Of a stretch of DNA of 64,000 nucleotides, positions 26,401-38,803 are shown piece after piece. The notes beneath the pieces are model-generated. The model saw only the letters and a list, made by a program, of their open reading frames with translations, was not told the origin of the DNA and ran no database searches. The DNA is from Scylla paramamosain (Eukaryota; Arthropoda; Malacostraca; Decapoda; Portunidae), in assembly GCF_035594125.1 (NCBI RefSeq), contig NC_087168.1, positions 7,037,058 to 7,101,057 on the forward strand, written 5' to 3'. Position 1 is the stretch's first letter. The number at the start of each line of letters is the position of its first letter. The position numbers and the translations under genes are program-made.

Positions 26401-29291
26401 TGGCTTTTAGCTTTTTCGTACTTAATGAATTTAAAAGCACTCATAATACACGTTTCTCGTCATGTACTTTCATTTCCCAAAAATGGGGTTCTTTGCATGT
26501 ATTTAAGCGTTTTTATTGGTAACATGATCAAAAACACTCAAAATACATGTTTTTCGTAATGTTATTCTGTTTCATCATAAAGTGTATTTTGCATGCATTT
26601 TAGCGTTTTGGAATATAACGAGCTCAAATACACTTAAAGGCAAGTTCTTGTTAAAAATTGGTTTTATTCCAGTGTAATGTGATTGCCCTGCTTTTTAGTG
26701 CTTTATTGCCTAACATGCTCAAAAACACTCAAAAGACATTTTTCTGGTAATGTCATTTTTTTCCCACATAAAGCTGGTTTCGCATGTAATTTAGGGTTTT
26801 GGTAACTAAGGATGTGAAAAGCACTCAAAATACACGCATTAAGTAAGATGGTTTTGTTTCTCAATTAAGAGTGTTGTTCCAGAGTTTCAGCATTTTGGAA
26901 TGTAAGAAACTTCTCTATATACACAAGTTTTTGCGTTTTTTGCCTTGTAGTTCTTGTGAAACTATAAAACACTCATTATACACGTTCCTCGTAATGTCCT
27001 ATTGCTTCCCAATATAGAGTGCTTTCCATCCATTTTCGTGTTTTTTGTAGGTAACAATTTCAAAAATGCTCAAAATATACCTTTTTGGTAATGTTATTTC
27101 ATTTCTTCATATTGGTTGGTTTGCATCCGTTTTAGCGTTTTTCTACGTAAAACACCGATAAGACACGTTTTTAGTAATTTTGTTTTGGATTCCCATATAG
27201 ATTGACTTCCATGTTATTTATCGTGTGGGTTCCTAACATGCTGAAAAACACTCATAAGACCGTTTTCTGGCAAACACATTTAATTTCCCCATATATGTGG
27301 CTTTGCATGCACTTTACGGGTTTGGTACATAGCAGTCCGATAAAAGCTAAATTTAACTTTTTGGATAATGTTTTTATTTCACATAATTTCCTGAATTTTG
27401 CCCGAATTTTGGCATCTCGGTACCTGTGAAGATGAATAAGAAAGAAAAAAAATATTGTATTTTTTTTTATTTATTTATTGTTTCTCAATAAAGAGTGTTA
27501 TTAGTGGCTTTTAGCTTTTTGGTAATTAATGAACTTAAAAACACTCATAATACACGTTTCTCGTAATCTCCTTTCGTTTCCCAAAAATAGTGTTCTTTGC
27601 ATGTATTTTAGCGTTTTTATTGGCAACATGATCAAAAACACTCAAAATACATGTTTTTGGTAAAGTTATTCTGTTTCTCCATAAAGTTTGTTTTGCATGC
27701 GTTTTAGCGGTTTGGTATTTAAGCAGCTCAAAAACACTTAAAGGCAAGTTTTTGGTATAAATTAGTGTTATTCCAATGTAATATGTTTGCCCTGCTTTTT
27801 AGTACTTTGCATTTTGGATACCAAATTTGCCTATCAAGAATGTGAAAAGCACTCAAAATACACGCATTTATTAAGGTTTTTCTGTTTTTCAATTAGGAGT
27901 GTTATACATGAGTTTTAGCATTTTTGTATCTAGGAAACCTCTCCATATACACGAGTTTTTGCGTTTTTTCCCTTGTGGTTCTTTTGAACTATAAAACACT
28001 CATGATACACTTTTCTTGCAATGTCCTTTTGTTTCCCAATATAGGGTGCTTTACATCAATTTTCGCGTTTTTTTTTTTTGTAGGTAACAAGCTGAAAAAC
28101 ACTCAAAATATATCTTTTTAGTAACATTTTTCTTATTCTTGATATTGGTTGCTTTGCATCCGTTTTAGCGATTTTCTACGTAAAACACTGAGAAGACACG
28201 TTTTCAGTAACTTTGTTTTGGACTCCCATAAAGAGTGAGTTCCATATTATTTATAATTTTGGTGCCTAACATGCTAAAAAAACACTCAAAACACAGATTT
28301 CTGGTAAAGTCGTTTAATTTCCTCACATACGAGGCTTTGCATGCACTTTAGGGTTTGGTACATAACAATCCGAAAAAAAAGCTGAAATTAACTTTTTTGA
28401 TAATATTTTTTTATTATATGATTGCCCTGAATTTTCCCAGAATTTTGGCATATCGGTACCTATGAATATGAATAACAAAAAAAAAATTCCTATTTTTTTA
28501 TTTTTGTTTTGTTTTTTATTTTCTAAATAAAGAGTGTTATTTGTGGGTTTTAGCTTTTTGGTACTTAAGGAACTTAAAAAACACTCATAATACACGTTTC
28601 TCGTAATGTTCTTTTGTTTCCCAAACATAATGTTCTTTCCATGTATTTAAGCGTTTTTATAGATAACATGATCAAAAACACTCTAAATACATGTTTTTGG
28701 TAATGTTATTCTGTTTCTCCATAAAGTTTGTTTTGCATGCGTTTTAGCGGTTTGGTATTTAAGCAGCTCAAAAACACTTAAAGGCAAGTTTTTTGGTATA
28801 AATTAGTGTTATTCCAATGTAATATGTTTGCCCTGCTTTTTAGTACTTTGCATTTTGGATACCAAATTTGCCTATCACGCCGAAAAAAACTTAAAAGACC
28901 CTTTTCTGGTAATGTCATTTTTTTCTCACATAAAGGTTATTTCGCATGCAATTTGGGGTTTTGGTAACTGAGAATGTGAAAAGCACTCAAAATACACGTA
29001 TTTAGTAAGGTTGTTCTGTTTCTCAGTTAAGAGTGTTATTCATGAGTTTCAGCATTTTGGTATTAAGGAACCTTCTCCATATACACGAGTTTTTGTGTTT
29101 TTTTGCCTTTTGGTTCTTTTGAACTATAAAAAAAAAACTCATAATACACATTTGCCAAAAACGTGTATTTTGAATGTTTTTCAGCTTATTTCGTACCAAT
29201 ACGCAAAAAATCATCCATTTCACCCTTTATAAGGTAAAGAGACGACATTCCCAGAAAAAAATGTTATTTCAGGGCTTTTCAACGTTAGCAC
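23493..29291 (-). repeat. HOR copy 5, 5.80 kb, with internal conversion patch
   Basis: This unit is about 72 bp shorter than its neighbours. The shortfall is explained by a rearranged patch at about 27,670-27,835, where sequence proper to the last sub-unit replaces the usual sub-unit. Its class variants are like copies 1 and 2 ('cttcgcatg' near 26,210, 'aatatcc' near 26,276, 'cctattgc' near 26,998). Near 27,040 it instead has the 'gtgttttttg' form of copies 3, 4 and 7, so it is a mosaic. Its start region shares 'atacaatgc' (near 23,935) with copy 7. The internal plus block is about 24,815-25,285. Confidence 0.9.
27670..27835 (-). repeat. Conversion or crossover patch inside HOR copy 5
   Basis: From 'gttattctgtttctcc' near 27,665 the sequence leaves the form found here in other copies (for example 4,180-4,425). 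It follows the sub-unit normally found about 1.1 kb further on (5,290-5,460 in copy 1), then rejoins the expected sequence at 'agaatgtgaaaag' near 27,836, with about 74 bp lost. The patch contains 'accaaatttgcc'. Copy 5's own downstream sub-unit (near 28,862) has the same 'aaattt' variant, whereas the other copies read 'accaaaattgcc'. The donor was therefore most likely the neighbouring sub-unit of the same copy. Confidence 0.85.
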
Positions 29292-31514
29292 CAAAACTCT
29301 AAAGAGCATGGAAGACACTCTATATAAAAATCAAAACAACATTATCAAAATGGTGTCTTTTGAGTGTTTTTGAGCTTCTTACATTCCAAAATGCTAAAAC
29401 GCGTGCACAATAGCCTTTATCGGGAGACATTACCAAAAACGTATGATTTAAGCGTTTTCCAGCTTTTTAGAAACCAAAACGCCTAAATGAATGTGCTAAT
29501 CACGTGATTCAGTATTTTATCACCAAAGAAGCTCAAAAACACTTATAATATACGTTTTTGGTAATGTTGTTCTGTTTTTTTATATTCTGTATAGATTGTT
29601 GTACCTAACATGAGGAAAAATCCCATTTGTTTGGTTAATTTGTGTGCATTTTGGCGTTCTTTTTTTTTGGTTCTTTTAAAACTATAAAACACTCATTATA
29701 CACGTTTCTCGTAATGTCCTTTTGTTTCCCAAAAATAGTGTTCTTTGCATGTACCTTAGCGTTTTTATTGGCAACATGATCAAAACACTCAAAATACATG
29801 TTTTTGGTAAAGTTATTCTGTTTCACCATCAAGAGTGTTGTCAATGCGTTTTAGTGTTTTGGTATATAAGGAGCTCAAAAACACTTAAAGCCAAGTTCTT
29901 GGTAAAAATTCGTTTTCCTCCAATGTAATGTGATATCCCTCTTTTTTAGTGCTTTATTGCCTATCACGCTCAAAAACACTCAAAAGACACTTTTCTGGCA
30001 AAGTCATTTTTTTTATCCCCCAAGTCTATTTTTGCATGCAATTTGGGGTTTTGGTAACTAAGAATGTGAAAAGCACTCAAAATACACGCATTTATTAAGG
30101 TTTTTCTGTTTCTCAATTAGGAGTGTTATACATAAGTTTTAGCATTTTTGTATCTAGGAAACCTCTCCATATACACGAGATTTTGCGTTTTTTCCCTTGT
30201 GGTTCTTTTGAACTATAAAACACTCATTATACACTTTTCTTGCAATGTCCTTTTGTTTCCCAATATAGGGTACTTTACATCAATTTTTGCGTTTTTTTTT
30301 TTGTAGGTAACAAGCTGAAAAACACTCAAAATATATCTTTTTAGTAACATTTTTCTTATTCTTGATATTGGTTGCTTTGCATCCGTTTTAGCGATTTTCT
30401 ACGTAAAACACTGAGAAGACACGTTTTCAGTAACTTTGTTTTGGACTCCCATATCGAGTGAGTTCCATATTATTTATCATTTTGGTGCCTAACATGCTAA
30501 AAAACACTCAAAACACAGATTTCTGGTAAAGTCGTTTAATTTCCTCATATAGGAGGCTTTGCATGCACTTTAGGGTTTGGTACATAACAATCCGAAAAAA
30601 AAGCTGAAATTAACATTTTTGATAATATTTTTTTATTATATGATTGCCCTGAATTTTTCCAGAATTTTGGCATATCGGTACCTATGAATATGAATAACAA
30701 AAAAAAAATTACTATTTTTTTTTATTTTTTTTATTTTTTATTTTCTAAATAAAGAGTGTTATTTGTGGGTTTTAGCTTTTTGGTACTTAAGGAACTTAAA
30801 AAACACTCATAATACACGTTTCTCGTAATGTCCTTTTGTTTCCCAAACATAATGTTTTTTCCATGTATTTAAGCGTTTTTATAGATAACATGATCAAAAA
30901 CACTCAAAATACATGTTTTTGGTAATGTTATTCTGTTTCTCCATAAAGTTTGTTTTGCATGCTTTTTAGCGGTTTGGTATTTAAGCAGCTCAAAAACACT
31001 TAAAGGCAAGTTTTTGGTATAAATTAGTGTTATTCCAATGTAATATGTTTGCCCTGCTTTTTAGTACTTTGCATTTTGGATACCAAAATTGCCTATCACG
31101 CCGAAAAACACTTAAAAGACCCTTTTCTGGTAATGACATTTTTTTCTCACATAAAGGTTATTTTGCATGCAATTTGGGGTTTTGGTAACTGAGAATGTGA
31201 AAAGCACTCAAAATACACGCATTTAGTAAGGTTGTTCTTTTTCTCAGTTAAGAGTGTTATTCATGAGTTTCAGCATTTTGGAATCTACGAACCTTCTCCA
31301 TATACACGAGCTTTTGTGTTTTTTTGCCTTTTGGTTCTTTTGAACTATAAAAAAAAAAAACTCATAATACACATTTGCCAAAAACGTGTATATTGAATGT
31401 TTTTCAGCTTATTTCGTACCAATACGCAAAAAATCATTCATTTCACCCTTTATAAGGTAAAGAAACGACATTCCCAGAAAAAATGTTATTTCGGGGCTTT
31501 TGAACGTTAGCACC
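29292..31514 (-). repeat. HOR copy 6, internally deleted to 2.2 kb
   Basis: This unit begins normally, then near 29,725-29,735 jumps from sequence corresponding to about 437 of copy 1 to sequence corresponding to about 4,090. About 3.65 kb is lost. The junction lies in the shared motif 'tctcgtaatgtccttttg', and the missing length is close to 38 x 96 bp, so the crossover kept monomer register. The remaining right half shares private variants with copy 7: 'tacataag' near 30,128, 'cattatacac' near 30,223, 'aatgttttttcc' near 30,851 and 'tttttagcgg' near 30,962. Confidence 0.92.
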
Positions 31515-34500
31515 AAAGAGCATGGAAGACACTCTATATAAAAATCAAAACAACATTATCAAAATGGTGTCTTTTGAGTGTTTTTGAGCTTCTTACGTTC
31601 CAAAATGCTAAAACGCGTGCACAATAGCCTTTATCGGGAGACATTACCAAAAAACGTATGATTTAAGCGTTTTCCAGCTTTTTAGAAACCAAAACGCCTA
31701 ATTGAATGTGCTAATCACGTGATTCAGTATTTTATTACCAAAGAAGCTCAAAAACACTTATAATATACGTTTTTGGTAATGTTGTTCTGTTTTTTTATAT
31801 TCTGTATAGATTGTTGTACCTAACATGAGGAAAAATCCCATTTGTTTGGTTAATTTGTGTGCATTTTGGCGTTCTTTTTTTTTGGTTCTTTTAAAACTAT
31901 AAAACACTCATTATACACGTTTCTCGTAATGTCCTTTTGTTTCCTAATATACAATGCTTTATATCCATTTTTGCATTTTTTTGTAGGTAACAAGCTCAAA
32001 AATACTCAAAATATATCTTTTTGGTAATGTTATTCTATTTCTTCATAAAGGTTGGTTTGCATCCGCTTTAGCGTTTTTCTACGTAAAACACTGAAAAGAC
32101 ACGTTTTCAGTAATTTTCTTTTGGATTCACATATTGACTGACTTCCATATTATTTATCGTTTTAGTGCCTAACATGCTGAAAAACACTGAAAAGACAGGT
32201 TTCTGGTAAAGTCGTTTAACTTCCCTATATAGGTGGCTTTGGATGCACTTTAGGGTTTGGTACATAACAATCCGAAAAAAAAGCTATAAATAACTCTTTT
32301 GGTTATGTTCTTTTCTCCACATAAATTCCCTGAAATTTGGCAGAATTTTGGCATCTCGGTACCTATTAGGATAAATAACAAAAAAAAAAAATAAATAAAT
32401 AAATAAAAAATCCAATTTTGAAAATTTTTTGTTAATTATTTTTTTTATCTAAATAAAGAGTGTTATTTGTGGGTTTTAGCTTTTAGGTACTGAAAAAAAT
32501 AAAAAAAAAAACACTCATAATACACGTTTCTCGTAATGTCCTTTCGTTTCCCAAACATAAAGTTCTTTGCATGTATTTAAGCGTTTTTATAGATATCATG
32601 ATGAAAAACACTCAAAATACATGTATTTGGTAATATTATTCTGTTTCTTTATAAAATGTATTTTGCATGCATTTTAGCGTTTTGGTATGTAAGGCGCTCA
32701 AAAACACTTAAAGGCAAGTTCTTGGTAAAATTTGCTTTTATTCCCATGTAATGTGATTGACCTTCCTTTTAGTGCTTTATTGCGTAACACGTTCAAAAAC
32801 ACTCAAAAGACATGCAAGGCCTCGCATATGAGGAAATTAAAGACCTTACCAGAAATCTGTCTTTTGAGTGTTTTTCAGCATGTTAGGCACCAAAACGATA
32901 AATAATAAAGAACTCACTCTATGTGGGAATCCAAAAGAAAATTACTGAAAACCTGTCTTCTCAGTGTTTTACGTAGAAAAACGCTAAAACTGATGCAAAC
33001 CAACCCATATCAAGAAGCAGAAAAACATTACCAAAAATGTATATTTTGAGTGTTTTTGAGCTTGTTACCTACAAAAAAATAAAACGCAAAAAATTGATAC
33101 AAAGCACTCTATATTGGGAAACAAAGGGACATTGCGAGAAAAGTGTATAATGAATGTTTTATAGTTCAAAAAAACCACAAGGCAAAAAACGCAAAAACTC
33201 GTGTATATGGAGAAGTTTTCTAGATACCAAAATGCAGAAACTCGTGAATAACACTCTTAATTGAGAAACAGAACAACCTTACTAAATGCGTGTCAAAAAC
33301 ACTAAAAGGCAAGTTCTTCTTAAAAGTTGGTTTTATTCCCATGTAATATGATTGCCTTGCTTTTTAGTGCTTTATTGCCTAACACGCTCAAAAACACTGA
33401 AAGACACTTTTCTGGTAATATCATATTTTTCCCACATAAAGCTAGTTTCGCATGGAATTTGGGTAGTTTTGGTAACTAAGAATGTAAAAAAAAACACTCA
33501 AAATACACGCATTTAGTAAGGTTGTTCTGTTTCTTGATTAAGACTCTTATTCATGAGTTTCAGAATTTAGGTATCTTAGAATCTTCTCCATACAGTCGAG
33601 TTTTTGCGTTGTTTGCCTTGTGATTCTGGTGAAACTATAAAACACTCATTATATACGCTTCTCGTTATGTCCTTTTTTTTCCTTATATAGAGTGCTTTGC
33701 ATCCATTTTCGCGTTTTTTTTTATGTAACAAGCTCAAAAATACACAAAATATACTTTTTTTGATAATGTTATTCTATTTATTTATATTAGTTGGTTTGCA
33801 TCTGTTTTAGCGTTTTTCTACGTAAATCTTTTAAAACACACGTTTCCAGTAATTTTGTTTTAGATTTCCATATAGAGTGACTTTCATATTATTTATCGTT
33901 TTGGTGCCTAACATGGTTTTTGGTGCCTTTTGCTTCCCAATATAGAGTGCTTTCCATCCATTTTCGCATTTTTTGTAGGTAACAATTTCAAAAACACAAA
34001 TAATATACCATTTTGGTAATGTTATTCTATTTCTTCATTTTGGTTGTTTTGCATACATTTTAGCGTTTTCTACATAAAACACCGAAAAGACACGTTTTCA
34101 GTAATTTTGTTTTGGATTCTCATATAGATTGACTTCCTTGGGTTTTATCGTGTTGGTTCCTAACATGCTGAAAAACACTCATAAGACAGTTTTCTGGCAA
34201 AGACGTTTAATTTTCCCATATAGGTGGCTTTGCATGCACTTTAGGGGTTTGGTACATAACAGTCCGAAAAAAAAGCTAAATTTAACTTTTTTGATAATGT
34301 CCTTATTTCATATAATTTCCTGAAAATTTCCCGAATTTTGGCACCTCGTTACCTGTGAAGATGAATAAGAATGAAAAAAAAATATTGTATTTTTTTTTCT
34401 CAATAAAGAGTGTAATTTGTGGCTTTTAGCTTTTTCGTACTTAATGAATTTAAAAGCACTCATAATACACGTTTCTCGTCATGTCCTTTCATTTCCCAAA

Positions 34501-37385
34501 AATGGGGTTCTTTGCATGTATTTAAGCGTTTTTATTGGTAACATGATCAAAAACACTCAAAATACATGTTTTTCGTAATGTTATTCTGTTTCACCATAAA
34601 GTGTATTTTGCATGCATTTGAGCGTTTTGGTATATAACGAGCTCAAATACACTTAAAGGCAAGTTCTTGTTAAAAATTGGTTTTATTCCAGTGTAATGTG
34701 ATTGCCCTGCTTTTTAGTGCTTTATTGCCTAACACGCTCAAAAACACTCAAAAGACATTTTTCTGGTAATGTCATTTTTTTCCCACATAAAGCTGGTTTC
34801 GCATGTAATTTAGGGTTTTGGTAACTAAGGATGTGAAAAGCACTCAAAATACACGCATTAAATAAGATGGTTTTGTTCCTCAATTAAGAGTGTTGTTCCA
34901 GAGTTTCAGCATTTTGGAATGTAAGAAACTTCTCTATATACACAAGTTTTTGCGTTTTTTGCCTTGTAGTTCTTGTGAAACTATAAAACACTCATTATAC
35001 ACGTTCCTCGTAATGTCCTTTTGCTTCCCAATATAGAGTGCTTTCCATCCATTTTCGTGTTTTTTGTAGGTAACAATTTCAAAAATGCTCAAAATATACC
35101 TTTTTGGTAATGTTATTTCATTTCTTCATATTGGTTGGTTTGCATCCGTTTTAGCGTTTTTCTACGTAAAACACCGATAAGACACGTTTTTAGTAATTTT
35201 GTTTTGGATTCCCATATAGATTGACTTCCATGTTATTTATCGTGTTGGTTCCTAACATGCTGAAAAACACTCATAAGACCGTTTTCTGGCAAAGACATTT
35301 AATTTCCCCATATATGTGGCTTTGCATGCACTTTACGGGTTTGGTACATAGCAGTCCGATAAAAGGTAAATTTAACTTTTTGGATTATGTTTTTATTTCA
35401 CATAATTTCCTGAATTTTGCCCGAATTTTGGCATCTCGGTACCTGTGAAGATGAATAAGAAAGAAAAAAATATTGTATTTTTTTTTATTTATTTATTGTT
35501 TCTCAATAAAGAGTGTTATTTGTGGCTTTTAGCTTTTTGGTAATTAATGAACTTAAAAACACTCATAATACACGTTTCTCGTAATCTCCTTTCGTTTCCC
35601 AAAAATAGTGTTCTTTGCATGTATTTTAGCGTTTTTATTGGTAACATGATCAAAAACACTCAAAATACATGTTTTTGGTAAAGTTATTCTGTTTCACCAT
35701 AAAGAGTGTTTTCAATGCGTTTTAATGTTTTGGTATATAAGGAGCTCAAAAACACTTAAAGGCAAGTTCTTGGTAAAAATTCGTTTTCCTCCAATGTAAT
35801 GTGATATCCCTCTTTTTTAGTGCTTTATTGCCTATCACGCTCAAAAACACTCAAAAGACACTTTTCTGGCAAAGTCATTTTTTTTTATCCCACAAGTCTA
35901 TTTTTGCATGCAATTTGGGGTTTTGGTAACTAAGAATGTGAAAAGCACTCAAAATACACGCATTTATTAAGGTTTTTCTGTTTCTCAATTAGGAGTGTTA
36001 TACATAAGTTTTAGCATTTTTGTATCTAGGAAACCTCTCCATATACACGAGATTTTGCGTTTTTTCCCTTGTGGTTCTTTTGAGCTATAAAACACTCATT
36101 ATACACTTTTCTTGCAATGTCCTTTTGTTTCCCAATATAGGGTGCTTTACATCAATTTTCGCGTTTTTTTTTTTTTTATAGGTAACAAGCTGAAAAACAC
36201 TCAAAATATATCTTTTTAGTAACATTTTTCTTATTCTTGATATTGGTTGCTTTGCATCCGTTTTAGCGATTTTCTACGTAAAACACTGAGAAGACACGTT
36301 TTCAGTAACTTTGTTTTGGACTCCCATATAGAGTGAGTTCCATATTATTTATCATTTTGGTGCCTAACATGCTAAAAAACACTCAAAACACAGATTTCTG
36401 GTAAAGTCGTTTAATTTCCTCACATAGGAGGCTTTGCATGCACTTTAGGGTTTGGTACATAACAATCCGAAAAAAAAGCTGAAATTAACTTTTTTGATAA
36501 TATTTTTTTATTATATGATTGCCCTGAATTTTCCCAGAATTTTGGCATATCGGTACCTATGAATATGAATAAAAAAAAAAATTCCTATTTTTTAAATTTT
36601 TTTTTGTTTTTTATTTTCTAAATAAAGAGTGTTATTTGAGAGTTTTAGCTTTTTGGTACTTAAGGAACTTAAAAAACACTCATAATACACGTTTCTCGTA
36701 ATGTCCTTTTGTTTCCCAAACATAATGTTTTTTCCATGTATTTAACCGTTTTTATAGATAACATGATCAAAAACACTCAAAATACATGTTTTTGGTAATG
36801 TTATTCTGTTTCTCCATAAAGTTTGTTTTGCATGCTTTTTAGCGGTTTGGTATTTAAGCAGCTCAAAAACACTTAAAGGCAAGTTTTTGGTATAAATTAG
36901 TGTTATTCCAATGTAATATGTTTGCCCTGCTTTTTAGTACTTTGCATTTTGGATACCAAAATTGCCTATCACGCCGAAAAACACTTAAAAGACCCTTTTC
37001 TGGTAATGACATTTTTTTCTCACATAAAGGTTATTTCGCATGCAATTTGGGGTTTTGGTAACTGAGAATGTGAAAAGCACTCAAAATACACGCATTTAGT
37101 AAGGTTGTTTTGTTTCTCAGTGAAGAGTGTTATTCATGAGTTTCAGCATTTTGGTATCTAGGAACCTTCTCCATATACACGAGTTTTTGTGTTTTTTTGC
37201 CTTTTGGTTCTTTTGAACTATAAAAAAAAACCCTCATAATACACATTTGCCAAAAACGTGTATTTTGAATGTTTTTCAGCTTATTTCGTACCAATACGCA
37301 AAAAATCATCCATTTCACCCTTTATAAGGTAAAGAGACGACATTCCCAGAAAAAATGTTATTTCGGGGCTTTTCAACGTTAGCAC
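31515..37385 (-). repeat. HOR copy 7 (full length)
   Basis: This is a complete unit of about 5.87 kb. Its starting landmark lacks 8 bases ('accaaagagcatgg' near 31,513 instead of the longer form). The internal plus block is about 32,840-33,305. The central variants follow the copy 3/4 class ('ctttgcatg' near 34,226, 'aatgtcc' near 34,297, 'ccttttgc' near 35,017). The right half shares private variants with the deleted copy 6, pointing to a recent duplication of that portion. Confidence 0.92.
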
Positions 37386-38803
37386 CAAAACTCTAAAGAG
37401 CATGGAAGACACTCTATATAAAAATCAAAACAACATTATCAAAATGGTGTCTTTTCAGTGTTTTTGAGCTTCTTACGTTCCAAAATGCTAAAACGCGTGC
37501 ACAATAGCCTTCATCGGGAGACATTACCAAAAACGTATGATTTAAGCGTTTTCCACCTTTTTAGAAACCAAAACGCCTATATGAATGTGCTTATCACGTG
37601 ATTCAGTATTTTATTACCAAAGAAGCTCAAAAACACTTATAATATACGTTTTTGGTAATGTTGTTCTGTTTTTTTTATATTCTGTATAGATTGTTGTACC
37701 TAACATGAGGAAAAATCCCATTTGTTTGGTTAATTTGTGTGCATTTTGGCGTTCTTTTTTTTTGGTTCTTTTAAAACTATAAAACACTCATTATACACGT
37801 TTCTCGTAATGTCCTTTTGTTTCCTAATATAGAATGCTTTATATCCATTTTTGCATTTTTTTGTAGGTAACAAGCTCAAAAATACTCAAAATGTATCTTT
37901 TTGGTAATGTTATTCCATTTCTTCATAAAGGTTGGTTTGCATCCGCTTTAGCGTTTTTCTACGTAAAACACTGAAAAGACACGTTTTCAGTAATTTTCTT
38001 TTGGATTCACATATTGACTGACTTTCATATTATTTATCGTTTTAGTGCCTAACATGCTGAAAAACACTGAAAAGACAGGTTTCTGGTAAAGTCGTTTAAC
38101 TTCCCTATATAGGTGGCTTTTTATGCACTTTAGGGTTTGGTACATAACAATCCGAAAAAAAAGCTATTAAATAACTCTTTTGGTAATGTTCTTTTTTCCA
38201 AATAAATTCCCTGAAATTTGGCAGAATTTTGGCATCTCGGTACCTATAAGGATAAATAACAAAAAAAAAATAAATAAATAAATAAAAAATCCAATTTTGA
38301 AAATTTTTTGTTAATTATTTTTTTTATCTAAATAAAGAGTGTTATTTGTGGGTTTTAGCTTTTAGGTACTGAAAAAAATAAAAAAAAACACTCATAATAC
38401 ACGTTTCTCGTAATGTCCTTTCGTTTCCCAAACATAAAGTTCTTTGCATGTATTTAAGCGTTTTTATAGATATCATGATCAAAAACACTCAAAATACATG
38501 TATTTGGTAATATTATTCTGTTTCTTTATAAAATGTATTTTGCATGCATTTTAGCGTTTTGGTATGTAAGGCGCTCAAAAACACTTAAAGGCAAGTTCTT
38601 GGTAAAATTTGGTTTTATTCCCATGTAATGTGACTGACCTTCCTTTTAGTGCTTTATTGCGTAACACGTTCAAAAACACTCAAAAGACATGCAAGGCCTC
38701 GCATATGAGGAAATTAAAGACCTTACCAGAAATCTGTCTTTTGAGTGTTTTTCAGCATGTTAGGCACCAAAACGATAAATAATAAAGAACTCACTCTATG
38801 TGG
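37386..38803 (-). repeat. HOR copy 8, truncated at the array edge
   Basis: Only the first 1.42 kb of the unit is present: the boundary plus block to about 37,620, the minus-strand block to about 38,690, and the first 90 bp or so of the internal plus block. At 'ctctatgtgg' (38,794-38,803), where other copies continue with 'gaatccaaaag', the sequence jumps to 'agttcaggaaattatatg'. This is the edge of the homogenised array. The break falls inside the plus-oriented block, so orientation is continuous into region B. Confidence 0.9.

Larger units (their letters stand above)
1..38803 (-). repeat. Region A: 5.87 kb higher-order satellite array
   Basis: This stretch is a tandem array of an approximately 5.87 kb unit. 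The landmark 'caaaactctaaagagcatgg' recurs at 1, 5,876, 11,747, 17,617, 23,493, 29,292 and 37,386, and in an 8-bp-shortened form near 31,515. Successive spacings are about 5,875, 5,871, 5,870, 5,876, 5,799, 2,223 and 5,871 bp. Each unit is built from about 61 monomers of roughly 96 bp, mostly on the minus strand, with two plus-strand blocks. Four copies of a 1.1 kb sub-unit anchor occur per unit (near 850, 2,835, 3,915 and 5,020 in the first). Copies are nearly identical base for base, so the array was homogenised or amplified recently. I see no gene in it; open frames of 60-106 codons recur only because the satellite recurs. Copy number depends on correct assembly. Confidence 0.95.

Noticed and set aside
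29292..31514. Copy 6 as an independent 2.2 kb satellite family
   Set aside because: All of its sequence aligns with the 5.87 kb unit with one clean internal deletion, so it is a deletion derivative seen once here.
1..38803. CRISPR-like regular repeats
   Set aside because: The whole 96-bp period is repeated, with no unique spacers between short direct repeats. There are no cas genes and the sequence is eukaryotic satellite.
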